NCBI GenBank assembly: GCA_964409645.1
Contig: CAYPEK010000118.1
Coordinates: 1-12,629 of the forward strand
Source: CAYPEK01 sp964409645
Lineage (GTDB): Bacteria; UBP15; UBA6099
DNA length: 12,629 nucleotides
Direction: 5' to 3'
Positions 6,740-12,629 of the stretch are shown here, piece after piece (position 1 is the first letter of the stretch; every line of letters starts with the position of its first letter). A program made the translations under genes and the position numbers. The notes below the pieces were generated by a model, which was not told where the DNA came from, did no database searches, and saw only the letters and a program-made list of their open reading frames with translations.

Positions 6740-7761
6740 TCGCCATCCAGCAATGGATTCATCATCAGCATGTCCGCAAGCTTCTTGATTTTCAGTTCCT
6801 CCATCGACGCCGGTTTGATCCCGCTCATCGAATTGAAAAACATCGAAAACGGATTTTCCTTCTGCAGATAGTCAATGTTCGCCGGGAGATCGAGCCCGCC
6901 CTTCTTCGCCGCGTACTCGATCGCTTCCTGCATTCCGCCGAGCTTGTCCACCAGCTTTATCTTCTGCGCCTGTTCGCCAGTGAACACGCGCCCGTCCGCT
7001 ATTTTCACAACCTCTTCCACCTTCAGGCCGCGCCCCTTCGCAACGTCCCGTACAAACTGCTGATGAACGCTGTCCAGCGCCGACTGCAGAATCGCGCGCT
7101 CCTCGGGCAGCATCTTCCGGTACGGGCTCCCGATGTCCTTGTATTTCACGCTCTTTATCGTCACGCCTTCGAGGCCGTACTTCTCGAACAGACCGCCGTA
7201 ATTCAGGAACTGCATGATGACGCCGATGCTGCCGGTGAGCGTCGCCGGGTCCGCGAAAATCTTGTCCGACGCCGCCGAGATGTAATAGCCGCCCGACGCC
7301 GCCACGTCGCCCATCGACACAATCACCGGCTTCTTCTCCTTCAGCCGCACGATCGCGTTGTAAATCTCCTGCGAGGCCGCAGCGCTGCCGCCGGGGCTGT
7401 TCACCCGTATCAACACCGCTTTTATTCCGTCGTCCTTCGCGGCCTTGTTAAGTATGCCGACGATCGAGTCCGACCCGCTCGTCTGCTCGCTCATGAAGCC
7501 GCCGATCGACGACTTTCCCGCGTGGATCACACCCGAAATGTAGAGCACGCCTATCCTGTCTCCGCTCGACGAAATGTTGTCCGCTGTCGGGAAGTTTTTA
7601 AATATGTCGCTTTTTCGCATCTGGCCCGCGAGAAGCGCCGCAAATATCCCCATCATCCCCAGAAACGCTAAAACAATCACGCATCCAATAACCAAATTCT
7701 TTCTGCGTTTCGGCTTTCCGCCCGCCGGCTGAACCGGGTAGTATTGTTGTTCCTGCGCCAT
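6736..7761 (-). CDS. sppA: Signal peptide peptidase SppA, short (36K) type
   Basis: Membrane-anchored serine protease that degrades cleaved signal peptides. The 341 residues show a basic N-terminus with one membrane helix (about 23-45), then a ClpP-like domain: IRVNSPGGSAAASQEIYNAI (118-137), GDVAASGGYYIS (151-162) with nucleophile Ser156, and SIGVIMQFLNYGGLFEKYG. The general base is Lys208 in KYKDIGSPYR, 52 residues after the Ser, the same distance I recall for the Bacillus Ser147/Lys199 pair. Length fits the single-domain family rather than the doubled E. coli form. The ATG is preceded by AGGAG at six bases. It heads the sppA-maf-mreBCD run and lies 64 bases after amrS. Confidence 0.93.
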   Translation of the reverse strand: MAQEQQYYPVQPAGGKPKRRKNLVIGCVIVLAFLGMMGIFAALLAGQMRKSDIFKNFPTADNISSSGDRIGVLYISGVIHAGKSSIGGFMSEQTSGSDSIVGILNKAAKDDGIKAVLIRVNSPGGSAAASQEIYNAIVRLKEKKPVIVSMGDVAASGGYYISAASDKIFADPATLTGSIGVIMQFLNYGGLFEKYGLEGVTIKSVKYKDIGSPYRKMLPEERAILQSALDSVHQQFVRDVAKGRGLKVEEVVKIADGRVFTGEQAQKIKLVDKLGGMQEAIEYAAKKGGLDLPANIDYLQKENPFSMFFNSMSGIKPASMEELKIKKLADMLMMNPLLDGE

Positions 7762-7767
7762 GAAGCG

Positions 7768-7779
7768 CTCCTCTCCTCC
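7768..7779 (-). promoter_or_regulatory. Ribosome binding site of sppA
   Basis: The minus strand holds overlapping GGAGGAG and AGGAG motifs, the nearest six bases from the ATG. This is the strongest such site in the window, at the head of the coupled sppA-maf-mreBCD run. Confidence 0.8.
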
Positions 7780-7782
7780 GTG

Positions 7783-7797
7783 CGGGCGTGCCGCCCG
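7783..7797 (-). other. Small GC hairpin ahead of the sppA ribosome site
   Basis: A perfect 6-base stem (CGGGCG with CGCCCG, 3-base loop) sits in the 64-base amrS-sppA gap, just before the sppA ribosome site. It has no T-run after it, so it is not an intrinsic terminator. It could affect translation or RNA processing, but that is only inference. Confidence 0.4.
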
Positions 7798-7825
7798 CCG
7801 GACGTTTCTTATTTTTACCGGCGCG

Positions 7826-8830
7826 TCATATCCTTACCGCGATTTCCGCGCCGCATTTCGCGCATCTGCCGCCCGCAAGCCCGGGCGTAGCCGTCGAATA
7901 CCCCTGCCGCTCGATCACCGCCGCATCGCACGACGGACAGTCCGTCCGCGCCGCGTCCGCATCGCCGACGTTTCCCAGATATACATAGTTCAGATATTCC
8001 TTCGCGATCTCCCGCGCGCGCTTCAGCGTCCTCACCGGCGTCGGCGGGATGTTCAGCTTGTGGCACGGATAGTACCGCGAGATGTGCAGCGGTATGTCCT
8101 TCGACATCGATGCCAGCCAGTTCGCGTAGTCGTGCATCTCGATCTCCGCGTCGTTCAGTGTCGGTATCATCAGCAGCGTAACTTCGATGTGGACTCCGGC
8201 CGCGAACGCCACCGAAATTGTCTCCTTCACCGGCCCGATCCGGCCGCCGCAATAACGCTTGTAGAAATCGTCGTCGAACGCCTTCAGGTCGATGTTCATC
8301 GCGTCGATCAGCGGCAGCAGTTCCGCAAGCGGCTCCGGATTCACGTAGCCGTTTGTCACCAGAACTATCTTGCCGCCGCCCTCGCAGATCAGCGGCGCGC
8401 TGTCCCGTATAAACTCGAACGATATAAACGGCTCGTTGTATGTGTACGCAAGTCCGACGCTCGACGGCAGCCGGCCGATCACCGTGTCCGCAAGTTCCTC
8501 CGGCATGATGTGCCTTGTCGGCGGGTTCCCCTGCGATATTTCGCTGTTCTGGCAGAAAGCGCACGTGAAGTTGCAACCCTTCCCGCCGATCGAGAGTATC
8601 CCGCTTCCCGGATAAAAATGATACAGTGGCTTCTTCTCGATCGGGTCGAGCGAGAACGACGTGTATTCGCCGTAGTTCAGCAGGGCCAGTCTGCCGTCCT
8701 CGTTTGTCCGAGTGCGGCATATCCCGGTTTTGCCTTTTGCTATAAGGCAACCCTGCGGACAAAGCGAGCACTTCGCGCGCCCGTCCTCCGTCATCTCGTA
8801 ATATGCCGCTTCCGGCAGTTCCTTAACCAC
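7826..8830 (-). CDS. amrS: AmmeMemoRadiSam-type radical SAM enzyme (PFL-activase-like)
   Basis: Radical SAM enzyme of the AmrS family, whose substrate is not known to me. The 334 residues begin with a Cys cluster (C21, C24, C28, C38 around CSLCPQGC and GICRTR), then LDPIEKKPLYHFYPGSGILS (61-80), which is typical of the family. The cluster-binding GCNFTCAFCQN follows, with C86, C90 and C93 in CxxxCxxC. Later motifs are YTYNEPFISFEF, VTNGYVNPEP, MNIDLKAFDDDFY and ISRYYPCHKL. Two more Cys pairs at the C-terminus (C298/C301 and C323/C326) resemble a zinc ribbon. The start is GTG with a weak ribosome site; homology reaches almost to it, supporting it. The usual companions AMMECR1 and MEMO are absent from the window. 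Confidence 0.9.
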   Translation of the reverse strand: MVKELPEAAYYEMTEDGRAKCSLCPQGCLIAKGKTGICRTRTNEDGRLALLNYGEYTSFSLDPIEKKPLYHFYPGSGILSIGGKGCNFTCAFCQNSEISQGNPPTRHIMPEELADTVIGRLPSSVGLAYTYNEPFISFEFIRDSAPLICEGGGKIVLVTNGYVNPEPLAELLPLIDAMNIDLKAFDDDFYKRYCGGRIGPVKETISVAFAAGVHIEVTLLMIPTLNDAEIEMHDYANWLASMSKDIPLHISRYYPCHKLNIPPTPVRTLKRAREIAKEYLNYVYLGNVGDADAARTDCPSCDAAVIERQGYSTATPGLAGGRCAKCGAEIAVRI

Positions 8831-8880
8831 TCTTATTCACCGCTAAAACTTGTTTTCTTATTCTCGTTTTTTTTTATATC

Positions 8881-9037
8881 CGCCTGCTTACGCGCGCGGC
8901 TCGCTCTTTCCCCAGTCCCTTGCTACCAGCTACCACCATTATCTTTTGCTTTTTGTCTTTGCTATATTCTGTATTCTATATTCTATATTCTTGTTTTTCT
9001 TTCCCCTGAGTCCTCGCTACTCGATTCTCGCTACTGC
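8881..9037 (-). repeat. Compound heptanucleotide repeat, spacer C
   Basis: This fills most of the 212-base gap between the RemB-like stop and amrS. In plus-strand order it holds: a 29-base segment (8881-8909) shared with spacer B; a block starting TTTCCCC (8907-8913), then AGTCCCT, TGCTACC, AGCTACC; a T-rich linker; four near-perfect ATATTCT units (8964-8991); another T-rich linker; and a block starting TTTCCCC (9000-9006), then TGAGTCC, TCGCTAC, TCGATTC, TCGCTAC (to 9034). Both TTTCCCC blocks therefore end in GGGGAAA on the transcribed strand. The rest of the gap, 8831-8880, is T-rich (a 9-T run at 8867-8875) with no recognisable motif. Confidence 0.82.
8964..8991 (-). repeat. Four-unit ATATTCT tandem repeat within spacer C
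   Basis: Units are ATATTCT, GTATTCT, ATATTCT and ATATTCT: 27 of 28 bases fit one heptamer. It is the most regular tract in the window and the only AT-rich heptamer type. Confidence 0.9.
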
Positions 9038-9042
9038 TTTTC

Positions 9043-9396
9043 TCACGCTTCATCTTCATCCGCTACGGGCAGGTCTTCCGAAAGCTCCTCAAGCTCGATG
9101 TTCTCCACCTCGGCGTGCTCCGCTCCCGGCAGTACCTCCGCGGACAGCATTTCCTGAACCGTGTCGCACGAACGCGCCTGCAGCGTCATCGTCGAAATGC
9201 GCGATATAAACGGCCCGCCGTCTGTCAGCACGATCGCCGTCTGCTTCCCGCCGGATATATCTTTCGTCTCCTTCGCGTGCCGGATCTCGTTCAGGAACTT
9301 CTTCCCCTTGATATCCTCCGCGAGTGACGAAATGTTGAATATCCCGACGATCTCGTCTTTTCTGATCAGCACATTGTTTCCGATGTGAAGAAACAT
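9043..9396 (-). CDS. RemB/DUF370-like small regulatory protein with acidic tail
   Basis: The 117-residue protein begins MFLHIGNNVLIRKDEIVGIF, followed by KKFLNEIR and IVLTDGGPFISRISTMTLQAR (55-75). This is the layout of the RemB (YaaB, DUF370) family, whose Bacillus member affects biofilm matrix genes. Whether this one regulates anything is unknown. The family domain ends near residue 75; the remaining 40 residues are rich in Glu and Asp and end VADEDEA, which looks like an unusual disordered acidic extension. I chose the ATG at 9396 because GGGAGG lies seven bases ahead and homology starts there; an earlier in-frame start at 9441 would add 15 unrelated residues. A possible promoter lies upstream. 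It is followed by spacer C and amrS. Confidence 0.78.
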   Translation of the reverse strand: MFLHIGNNVLIRKDEIVGIFNISSLAEDIKGKKFLNEIRHAKETKDISGGKQTAIVLTDGGPFISRISTMTLQARSCDTVQEMLSAEVLPGAEHAEVENIELEELSEDLPVADEDEA

Positions 9397-9403
9397 CTCA
9401 GAA

Positions 9404-9409
9404 CCTCCC
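9404..9409 (-). promoter_or_regulatory. Ribosome binding site of the RemB-like gene
   Basis: GGGAGG on the minus strand, seven bases before the ATG at 9396. It decides this start over the in-frame codon at 9441. Confidence 0.8.
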
Positions 9410-9469
9410 GTCCCGCTCGGCCCGCTCTCTCGGCGCAGCACCCGCGGTTCCGTTTATTCCGATACATAA

Positions 9470-9475
9470 ATTATA
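9470..9475 (-). promoter_or_regulatory. Possible -10 element for the RemB-like gene and downstream run
   Basis: The minus strand reads TATAAT in the 87-base gap between the AMP-ligase-like stop and the RemB-like start. It would place a start site near 9463, about 65 bases before the ATG. No convincing -35 lies 16-18 bases upstream, where the sequence is GC-rich coding DNA, so this is a weak call from one perfect hexamer. Confidence 0.35.
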
Positions 9476-9483
9476 GCCCCGGC

Positions 9484-10944
9484 TCACTCCGGCGGCGTTT
9501 CCACCACTTCTATCTTCCTCGGCGTCTTGTACGGCGCAAGCCCGGAGCGCATGTATTTCCGCAGTTCCTGCGCGTCCGCCTTCGCGCCCGGCTTCAACCA
9601 CACCTCGGCGAGCACCTTCTCGCCCATCGTCTCATCCGGACCGCCGAACACCCGGCACCGGTCCACCGCCGGATGCTCCATCAGAAACGTCTCAAGCTCG
9701 TCCGGATACACGTTGAATCCGCCGACAAGGATCATCCGCTTGATGACTCCCGTGAGAAATATGAATCCGTCGAGATCGAGCCACGCCCGGTCGCCCGTCC
9801 GGAACCAGCCGCCCTCTATGAAGTTCGCCGTTTCATCCGGCCGGTTCAGATAGCCGCTCATCACGTTGCCGCCCTTCACCGCCAGTTCGCCCTGAACGCC
9901 GGGGGGCAATTCGCTCCCGTCCTCGGCAATCACTTTTACTTCGACCCCGTTCAGCGGCGGCCCCACCGAGCCCGGCTTTGTTTCCCGTTTGTATATCGGG
10001 TTGACGGATGTCACCGGCCCGCACTCCGTTATCCCATAGCCTTCATAGACCATCGCGTTGAACGCCGCCGAGAAATTCATGTAGAGATCGAGCGGCAGCG
10101 GCGCACCGCCGGGAATGAACGCCTTCACGAATGAAAAATCCTTGCCTGTCTTGCCGTATGTTTCATATATCCGCTTGAACACCGCCGGAACCGACGCGAA
10201 AATCGATACCCTTTCTTTCTCGATGTCCGCAACCGCCCGGTCTTCCTTGAATGTCTCGTGGAACACCGTCTTCGCGCCCGCCAGAATCGGCAGGTTCAGG
10301 TTCACCGTGCAGCAGAACGCATGATACAGCGGGATCGTCGCCAGAAACGCGTCGTTCTCGTCCGTAAGCGAAACCTGACGGCACGACTCCGCGTCAAACG
10401 CCAGCCCCTCGTGCGTCAGACATGCCCCGAGGTAGTGCCCGCGGTACGCATTTGTATAGACGATAAGCGCGGTATCGTCCGGCCGCCTCGGCTCCGGCTG
10501 CGTGCGCGCCTTTTCGCCGGCGATCAGCTTCTTTATGTCCGTCTTCGCCGGGTCGCCCATCGCGTCGCTGTATATGATCTCGACCGGCGCGTCCTTGATC
10601 GCCCCGCGCACCGACGCCTCGAAAAACGGGTGCATTATCGCCGCCGATACGCCTGAATCCCGGAAAATGTGGCCTATCTCGCGCGACGTGTAGAGCGGGT
10701 TCACGCTCACAACCTCCGCCCCCGCCGCAAGCGCGCCGTACAGCCCCACCGCAAACTCAGGCACGTTCGGCATCACCAGCGCCACCCGCGTTCCCGGCCC
10801 GACGCCGCGCGCGCCGAGCGCCGCCGCAAACTTCATCACATCCTCATACAAATCCGCATATCTGATCCGCCGGTCGTAAAACACAATCGCCGTCCGATCC
10901 GGAAACCGTTCCGCTGTCGCCCTGAGATTGTTTGCTAAATTCAT
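9484..10944 (-). CDS. Acyl-CoA synthetase-like AMP-binding protein, catalytically degenerate
   Basis: ANL-superfamily (FadD-like) fold of 486 residues. Normal members activate a fatty acid with ATP and load it on CoA. Conserved parts include PLYHAF (205-210), YGITECGP (303-310, A5), GWFRTGD (379-385, A7) and ILVGGFNVYPDELE (405-418). Three key elements are altered. The A3 ATP loop, normally YTSGTTGxPKG, reads YTNAYRGHYLG (163-173). The A8 Arg is replaced (TGVIKRMI, V400). The protein ends VETPPE, just before the A10 Lys motif. The reading frame is otherwise intact over its full length. I chose the ATG at 10944, with GGAGA six bases upstream; an in-frame ATG at 11004 would add 20 unrelated residues. 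It may be a pseudoenzyme, a lipid-binding protein or an enzyme with different chemistry. Confidence 0.85.
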   Translation of the reverse strand: MNLANNLRATAERFPDRTAIVFYDRRIRYADLYEDVMKFAAALGARGVGPGTRVALVMPNVPEFAVGLYGALAAGAEVVSVNPLYTSREIGHIFRDSGVSAAIMHPFFEASVRGAIKDAPVEIIYSDAMGDPAKTDIKKLIAGEKARTQPEPRRPDDTALIVYTNAYRGHYLGACLTHEGLAFDAESCRQVSLTDENDAFLATIPLYHAFCCTVNLNLPILAGAKTVFHETFKEDRAVADIEKERVSIFASVPAVFKRIYETYGKTGKDFSFVKAFIPGGAPLPLDLYMNFSAAFNAMVYEGYGITECGPVTSVNPIYKRETKPGSVGPPLNGVEVKVIAEDGSELPPGVQGELAVKGGNVMSGYLNRPDETANFIEGGWFRTGDRAWLDLDGFIFLTGVIKRMILVGGFNVYPDELETFLMEHPAVDRCRVFGGPDETMGEKVLAEVWLKPGAKADAQELRKYMRSGLAPYKTPRKIEVVETPPE

Positions 10945-10950
10945 TCTCTG

Positions 10951-10955
10951 TCTCC
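10951..10955 (-). promoter_or_regulatory. Ribosome binding site deciding the AMP-ligase-like start
   Basis: GGAGA on the minus strand, six bases before the ATG at 10944. The upstream in-frame ATG at 11004 has no comparable site. Confidence 0.65.
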
Positions 10956-11004
10956 GTTCACCCTTCCCTGATTTCCCCACTTCAAAGTTCACGGTTTTGT
11001 TCAT

Positions 11005-11222
11005 AACCGCAACCCGGCACTTTTCGCGCCCCTAATAACAATTTCCCGATTAATAACTATTGTTTTACTAACCCTAATAAATATATTCACAGTAAAATTG
11101 CCCGCGCTGCCCGAAAATCCGGGCCTCCGCAAGACGCTGCGCCCGCTTTCGGCTATGATAAGAGGCAAATCCGCCGCAACACAGGCGGAAAAAACGCATG
11201 ATAAAGCGAGGCGCCCGGAATC
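11005..11222. promoter_or_regulatory. AT-rich divergent intergenic region
   Basis: This 218-base gap separates the two divergent genes. Its centre (about 11032-11099) is sharply AT-rich against GC-rich surroundings, with repeated TAATAA motifs at about 11034, 11051 and 11075. An inverted pair AACAAT (11037-11042) and ATTGTT (11059-11064) lies 16 bases apart, like a small operator. Two hairpins follow in the leader of the plus-strand gene: GCCCG/CGGGC at 11109-11124 and TCCGCC/GGCGGA at 11170-11189. I see no RNA gene here. Confidence 0.45.
11060..11087 (+). promoter_or_regulatory. Possible promoter of the carboxylesterase gene
   Basis: TTGTTT (11060-11065) and TATATT (11082-11087) are 16 bases apart, a plausible sigma-70-like pair on the plus strand, giving a leader of roughly 130 bases. 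The left arm overlaps the AACAAT/ATTGTT inverted pair, so a repressor could act here. In AT-rich DNA such matches are common. Confidence 0.3.
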
Positions 11223-12629
11223 GTGAATAAAAAAACATATCTCTGCCTGCTTTCCGCCTTCATTTTTATTTCGACCTTCTTCATCGCGAGAACCGCTTCG
11301 GCGTCGGTTTCAGACTGCAAGGACATCCAAACCGCCTACGGAAAAGTCAGCGGCGTCCTCGACCCGAAGACATCGACCTGCTCTTACAAGGGAATCCCGT
11401 ACGCCGCCCCGCCCGTCGGCGACCTCCGCTGGGCCGCCCCTAAAGAACCGGCCCCGTGGAAGGACACGCTCGCGGCCGACAAGTTCCGCGATATATGTAT
11501 TCAGGAACCGTTCTCGCTCACCGGCAGCTCGGGCAAATACGAAGGCGGCGAGGACTGCCTCTATCTTAACGTCTGGCATCCGGCGTCCGCTCCGGCGAAA
11601 CCGCGCGCCGTCATCCTTTTCATCCACGGCGGCTCCAACATGATGGGCGCGGGAAGCTGGGACCTCTACGACGGTTCGAACATGACCTCACGCGGCGACG
11701 TCATACTCGTCACATTCAACTACCGGCTCGGCCCGTTCGGCATGCTATCCGACCCGATGTTCAAGGACAAGGACGGCAACCTCGGCAACTGGCTGATGCT
11801 CGACCAGCTTGCCGCCATGCGCTGGGTGAAAAACAACATCTCGGCGTTCGGCGGCGACCCCGGCAACGTCACGATCATGGGCGAATCCGCGGGCGGAATG
11901 AGCGTCGCGGCCTTCCTCCTCGTCAAAGAGGCGCGCGGACTGTTCGGCAAGGCGATCATCGAAAGCGGGCCGCCGATCTTCCTCGGCGCGCCGCTCGAAA
12001 CCCAGTCGAAGGTCGTCCTCGACGTCGCCGCGAAACTCGGCTGCTCCGGCGACAAAATTGCCGATTGTCTCCGCAAGGCCGACTCGAAATCCGTCATGGA
12101 AGCGTTCAAGCCCGCGATGACCGCCCACGGCGGCACCGTCGAAGTCTATGATCTCAACCTCTCGATGGACGAACGCTTTATCTTCTCCGACCCGTTCAAA
12201 AAATTCGCCGACGGCGACTTCAATAAGGACGTGCGCATCATCGTCGGCTCAAACCATGACGAAGCCGGCCTCTACGCGCTTCAGAAAAGCTTCGGTTCGT
12301 GGGCGGAGCTCGAAAAAACAGTCCAAGACGACACTGGATATGCCGCCTCCTATCTCAACCTCGTTCTCAACCCGGACGAAGTCATGGCGCACTACCCGAA
12401 GGAAAACTACAAGGCCGTCCGCAAGGCGTACATCGATATTTTCACGGACATGATTTACGCGTGCCCGGCAGTTGTACACGCGCAGCAACTTTCCGCGGCG
12501 GGCGCAACCGTGTTCGAATATCAGTTTCAGAAAAGCCCGGACGAAAAGGGAATGCTCGGCGACATCGGCGTATTCCACGCAGCGGAACTGCCGTTCGTGT
12601 TCGGCAACTTCAACTTCATGGGTTTCAAC
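11223..12629 (+). CDS. Secreted type-B carboxylesterase, 3' end cut by window
   Basis: An alpha/beta-hydrolase of the carboxylesterase/para-nitrobenzyl esterase family; hydrolyses carboxylic esters, substrate unknown. I translated 469 open codons to the window edge. A signal peptide is clear: basic start MNKK, hydrophobic stretch to about residue 21, likely cut after ARTASA (about 27). Family motifs follow in order: YKGIPYAAPPVGDLRW (55-70), GGEDCLYLNVW (108-118), oxyanion HGGS (135-138), the nucleophile elbow GESAGG with Ser222, acidic residue Glu347 in SNHDEAG, and His452 in FHAAELPFVFGN, so the triad is complete. Members are usually 500-550 residues, so roughly 30-80 are missing. The start is GTG with a weak GGA ahead; it is preferred because the signal peptide begins there. 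This is the only plus-strand gene, divergent from the AMP-ligase-like gene. Confidence 0.9.
   Translation, partial: MNKKTYLCLLSAFIFISTFFIARTASASVSDCKDIQTAYGKVSGVLDPKTSTCSYKGIPYAAPPVGDLRWAAPKEPAPWKDTLAADKFRDICIQEPFSLTGSSGKYEGGEDCLYLNVWHPASAPAKPRAVILFIHGGSNMMGAGSWDLYDGSNMTSRGDVILVTFNYRLGPFGMLSDPMFKDKDGNLGNWLMLDQLAAMRWVKNNISAFGGDPGNVTIMGESAGGMSVAAFLLVKEARGLFGKAIIESGPPIFLGAPLETQSKVVLDVAAKLGCSGDKIADCLRKADSKSVMEAFKPAMTAHGGTVEVYDLNLSMDERFIFSDPFKKFADGDFNKDVRIIVGSNHDEAGLYALQKSFGSWAELEKTVQDDTGYAASYLNLVLNPDEVMAHYPKENYKAVRKAYIDIFTDMIYACPAVVHAQQLSAAGATVFEYQFQKSPDEKGMLGDIGVFHAAELPFVFGNFNFMGFN

Noticed and set aside
7783..7797. Intrinsic terminator between amrS and sppA
   Set aside because: The hairpin is perfect but has no T-run on the transcribed strand and sits against the sppA ribosome site.
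8881..9037. CRISPR array
   Set aside because: Units are 7 bases with no spacers of regular length, and no cas gene is present.
7760..9157. Plus-strand open frame of 465 codons opposite amrS and sppA
   Set aside because: It lies antisense to clear genes, is Arg-rich with no family motif, and its end is made of translated heptamer repeat. It is a shadow of GC-rich coding DNA.
9440..9486. Frameshift hiding the missing A10 Lys motif of the AMP-ligase-like gene
   Set aside because: I read all three minus-strand frames past the stop; none encodes a PKTxTGK-like motif, so the C-terminus is genuinely absent.
11154..11159. TATGAT as a -10 box for the esterase
   Set aside because: No acceptable -35 at 16-18 bases upstream; the pair at 11060 and 11082 fits better.
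1..12629. tRNA, rRNA, insertion sequence or phage genes
   Set aside because: I saw no cloverleaf-like gene, rRNA segment, transposase motif or terminal inverted repeats anywhere in the window.

Overview
The window is ordinary bacterial chromosome: GC-rich and densely packed, with nearly every gene on the minus strand. It looks like an LPS-bearing (diderm), probably rod-shaped bacterium. The evidence is a phosphoheptose isomerase (heptose for LPS), a maf-mreB-mreC-mreD-PBP2 cell-shape cluster, SecG and SppA. I cannot place it to phylum. The gene mix, divergent sequences and heptamer repeats between genes suggest a little-studied lineage, but that is inference only.

Layout in minus-strand transcription order, from right to left. 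A degenerate acyl-CoA synthetase-like gene (10944-9484) comes first. A possible promoter then precedes a RemB/DUF370-like gene (9396-9043), and a heptamer-repeat spacer leads to an AmrS-type radical SAM gene (8830-7826). Next is a tightly coupled run with 4-base overlaps or very short gaps: sppA, maf, mreB, mreC, mreD. A second repeat spacer precedes the PBP2 gene, then secG and a nicotinate phosphoribosyltransferase gene, which abuts secG directly. A third repeat spacer leads to gmhA, cut by the left edge. On the right, a 218-base AT-rich divergent intergenic region separates the acyl-CoA synthetase-like gene from the only plus-strand gene, a secreted type-B carboxylesterase cut by the right edge.

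The central theme is cell elongation. MreB, MreC, MreD and PBP2 form the core of the elongasome. Maf commonly sits beside mreB. SppA and SecG serve membrane protein export and signal-peptide clearance. RodA, a usual partner of PBP2, is not in the window.

Three things stand out. (1) The MreB lacks two acidic residues that are near-universal in the actin/Hsp70 ATPase fold: the Glu of the E-P motif is Ala140, and the Asp of the phosphate-2 loop is Gly162. (2) The AMP-ligase-like protein has a scrambled ATP-binding A3 loop, has lost the A8 Arg, and stops before the A10 Lys, so it looks like a pseudoenzyme or a different chemistry. (3) Three intergenic spacers carry related compound 7-base tandem repeats. 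Each starts at, or a few bases after, the stop codon of the upstream gene, and most blocks end in the same heptamer, GGGGAAA on the coding strand.
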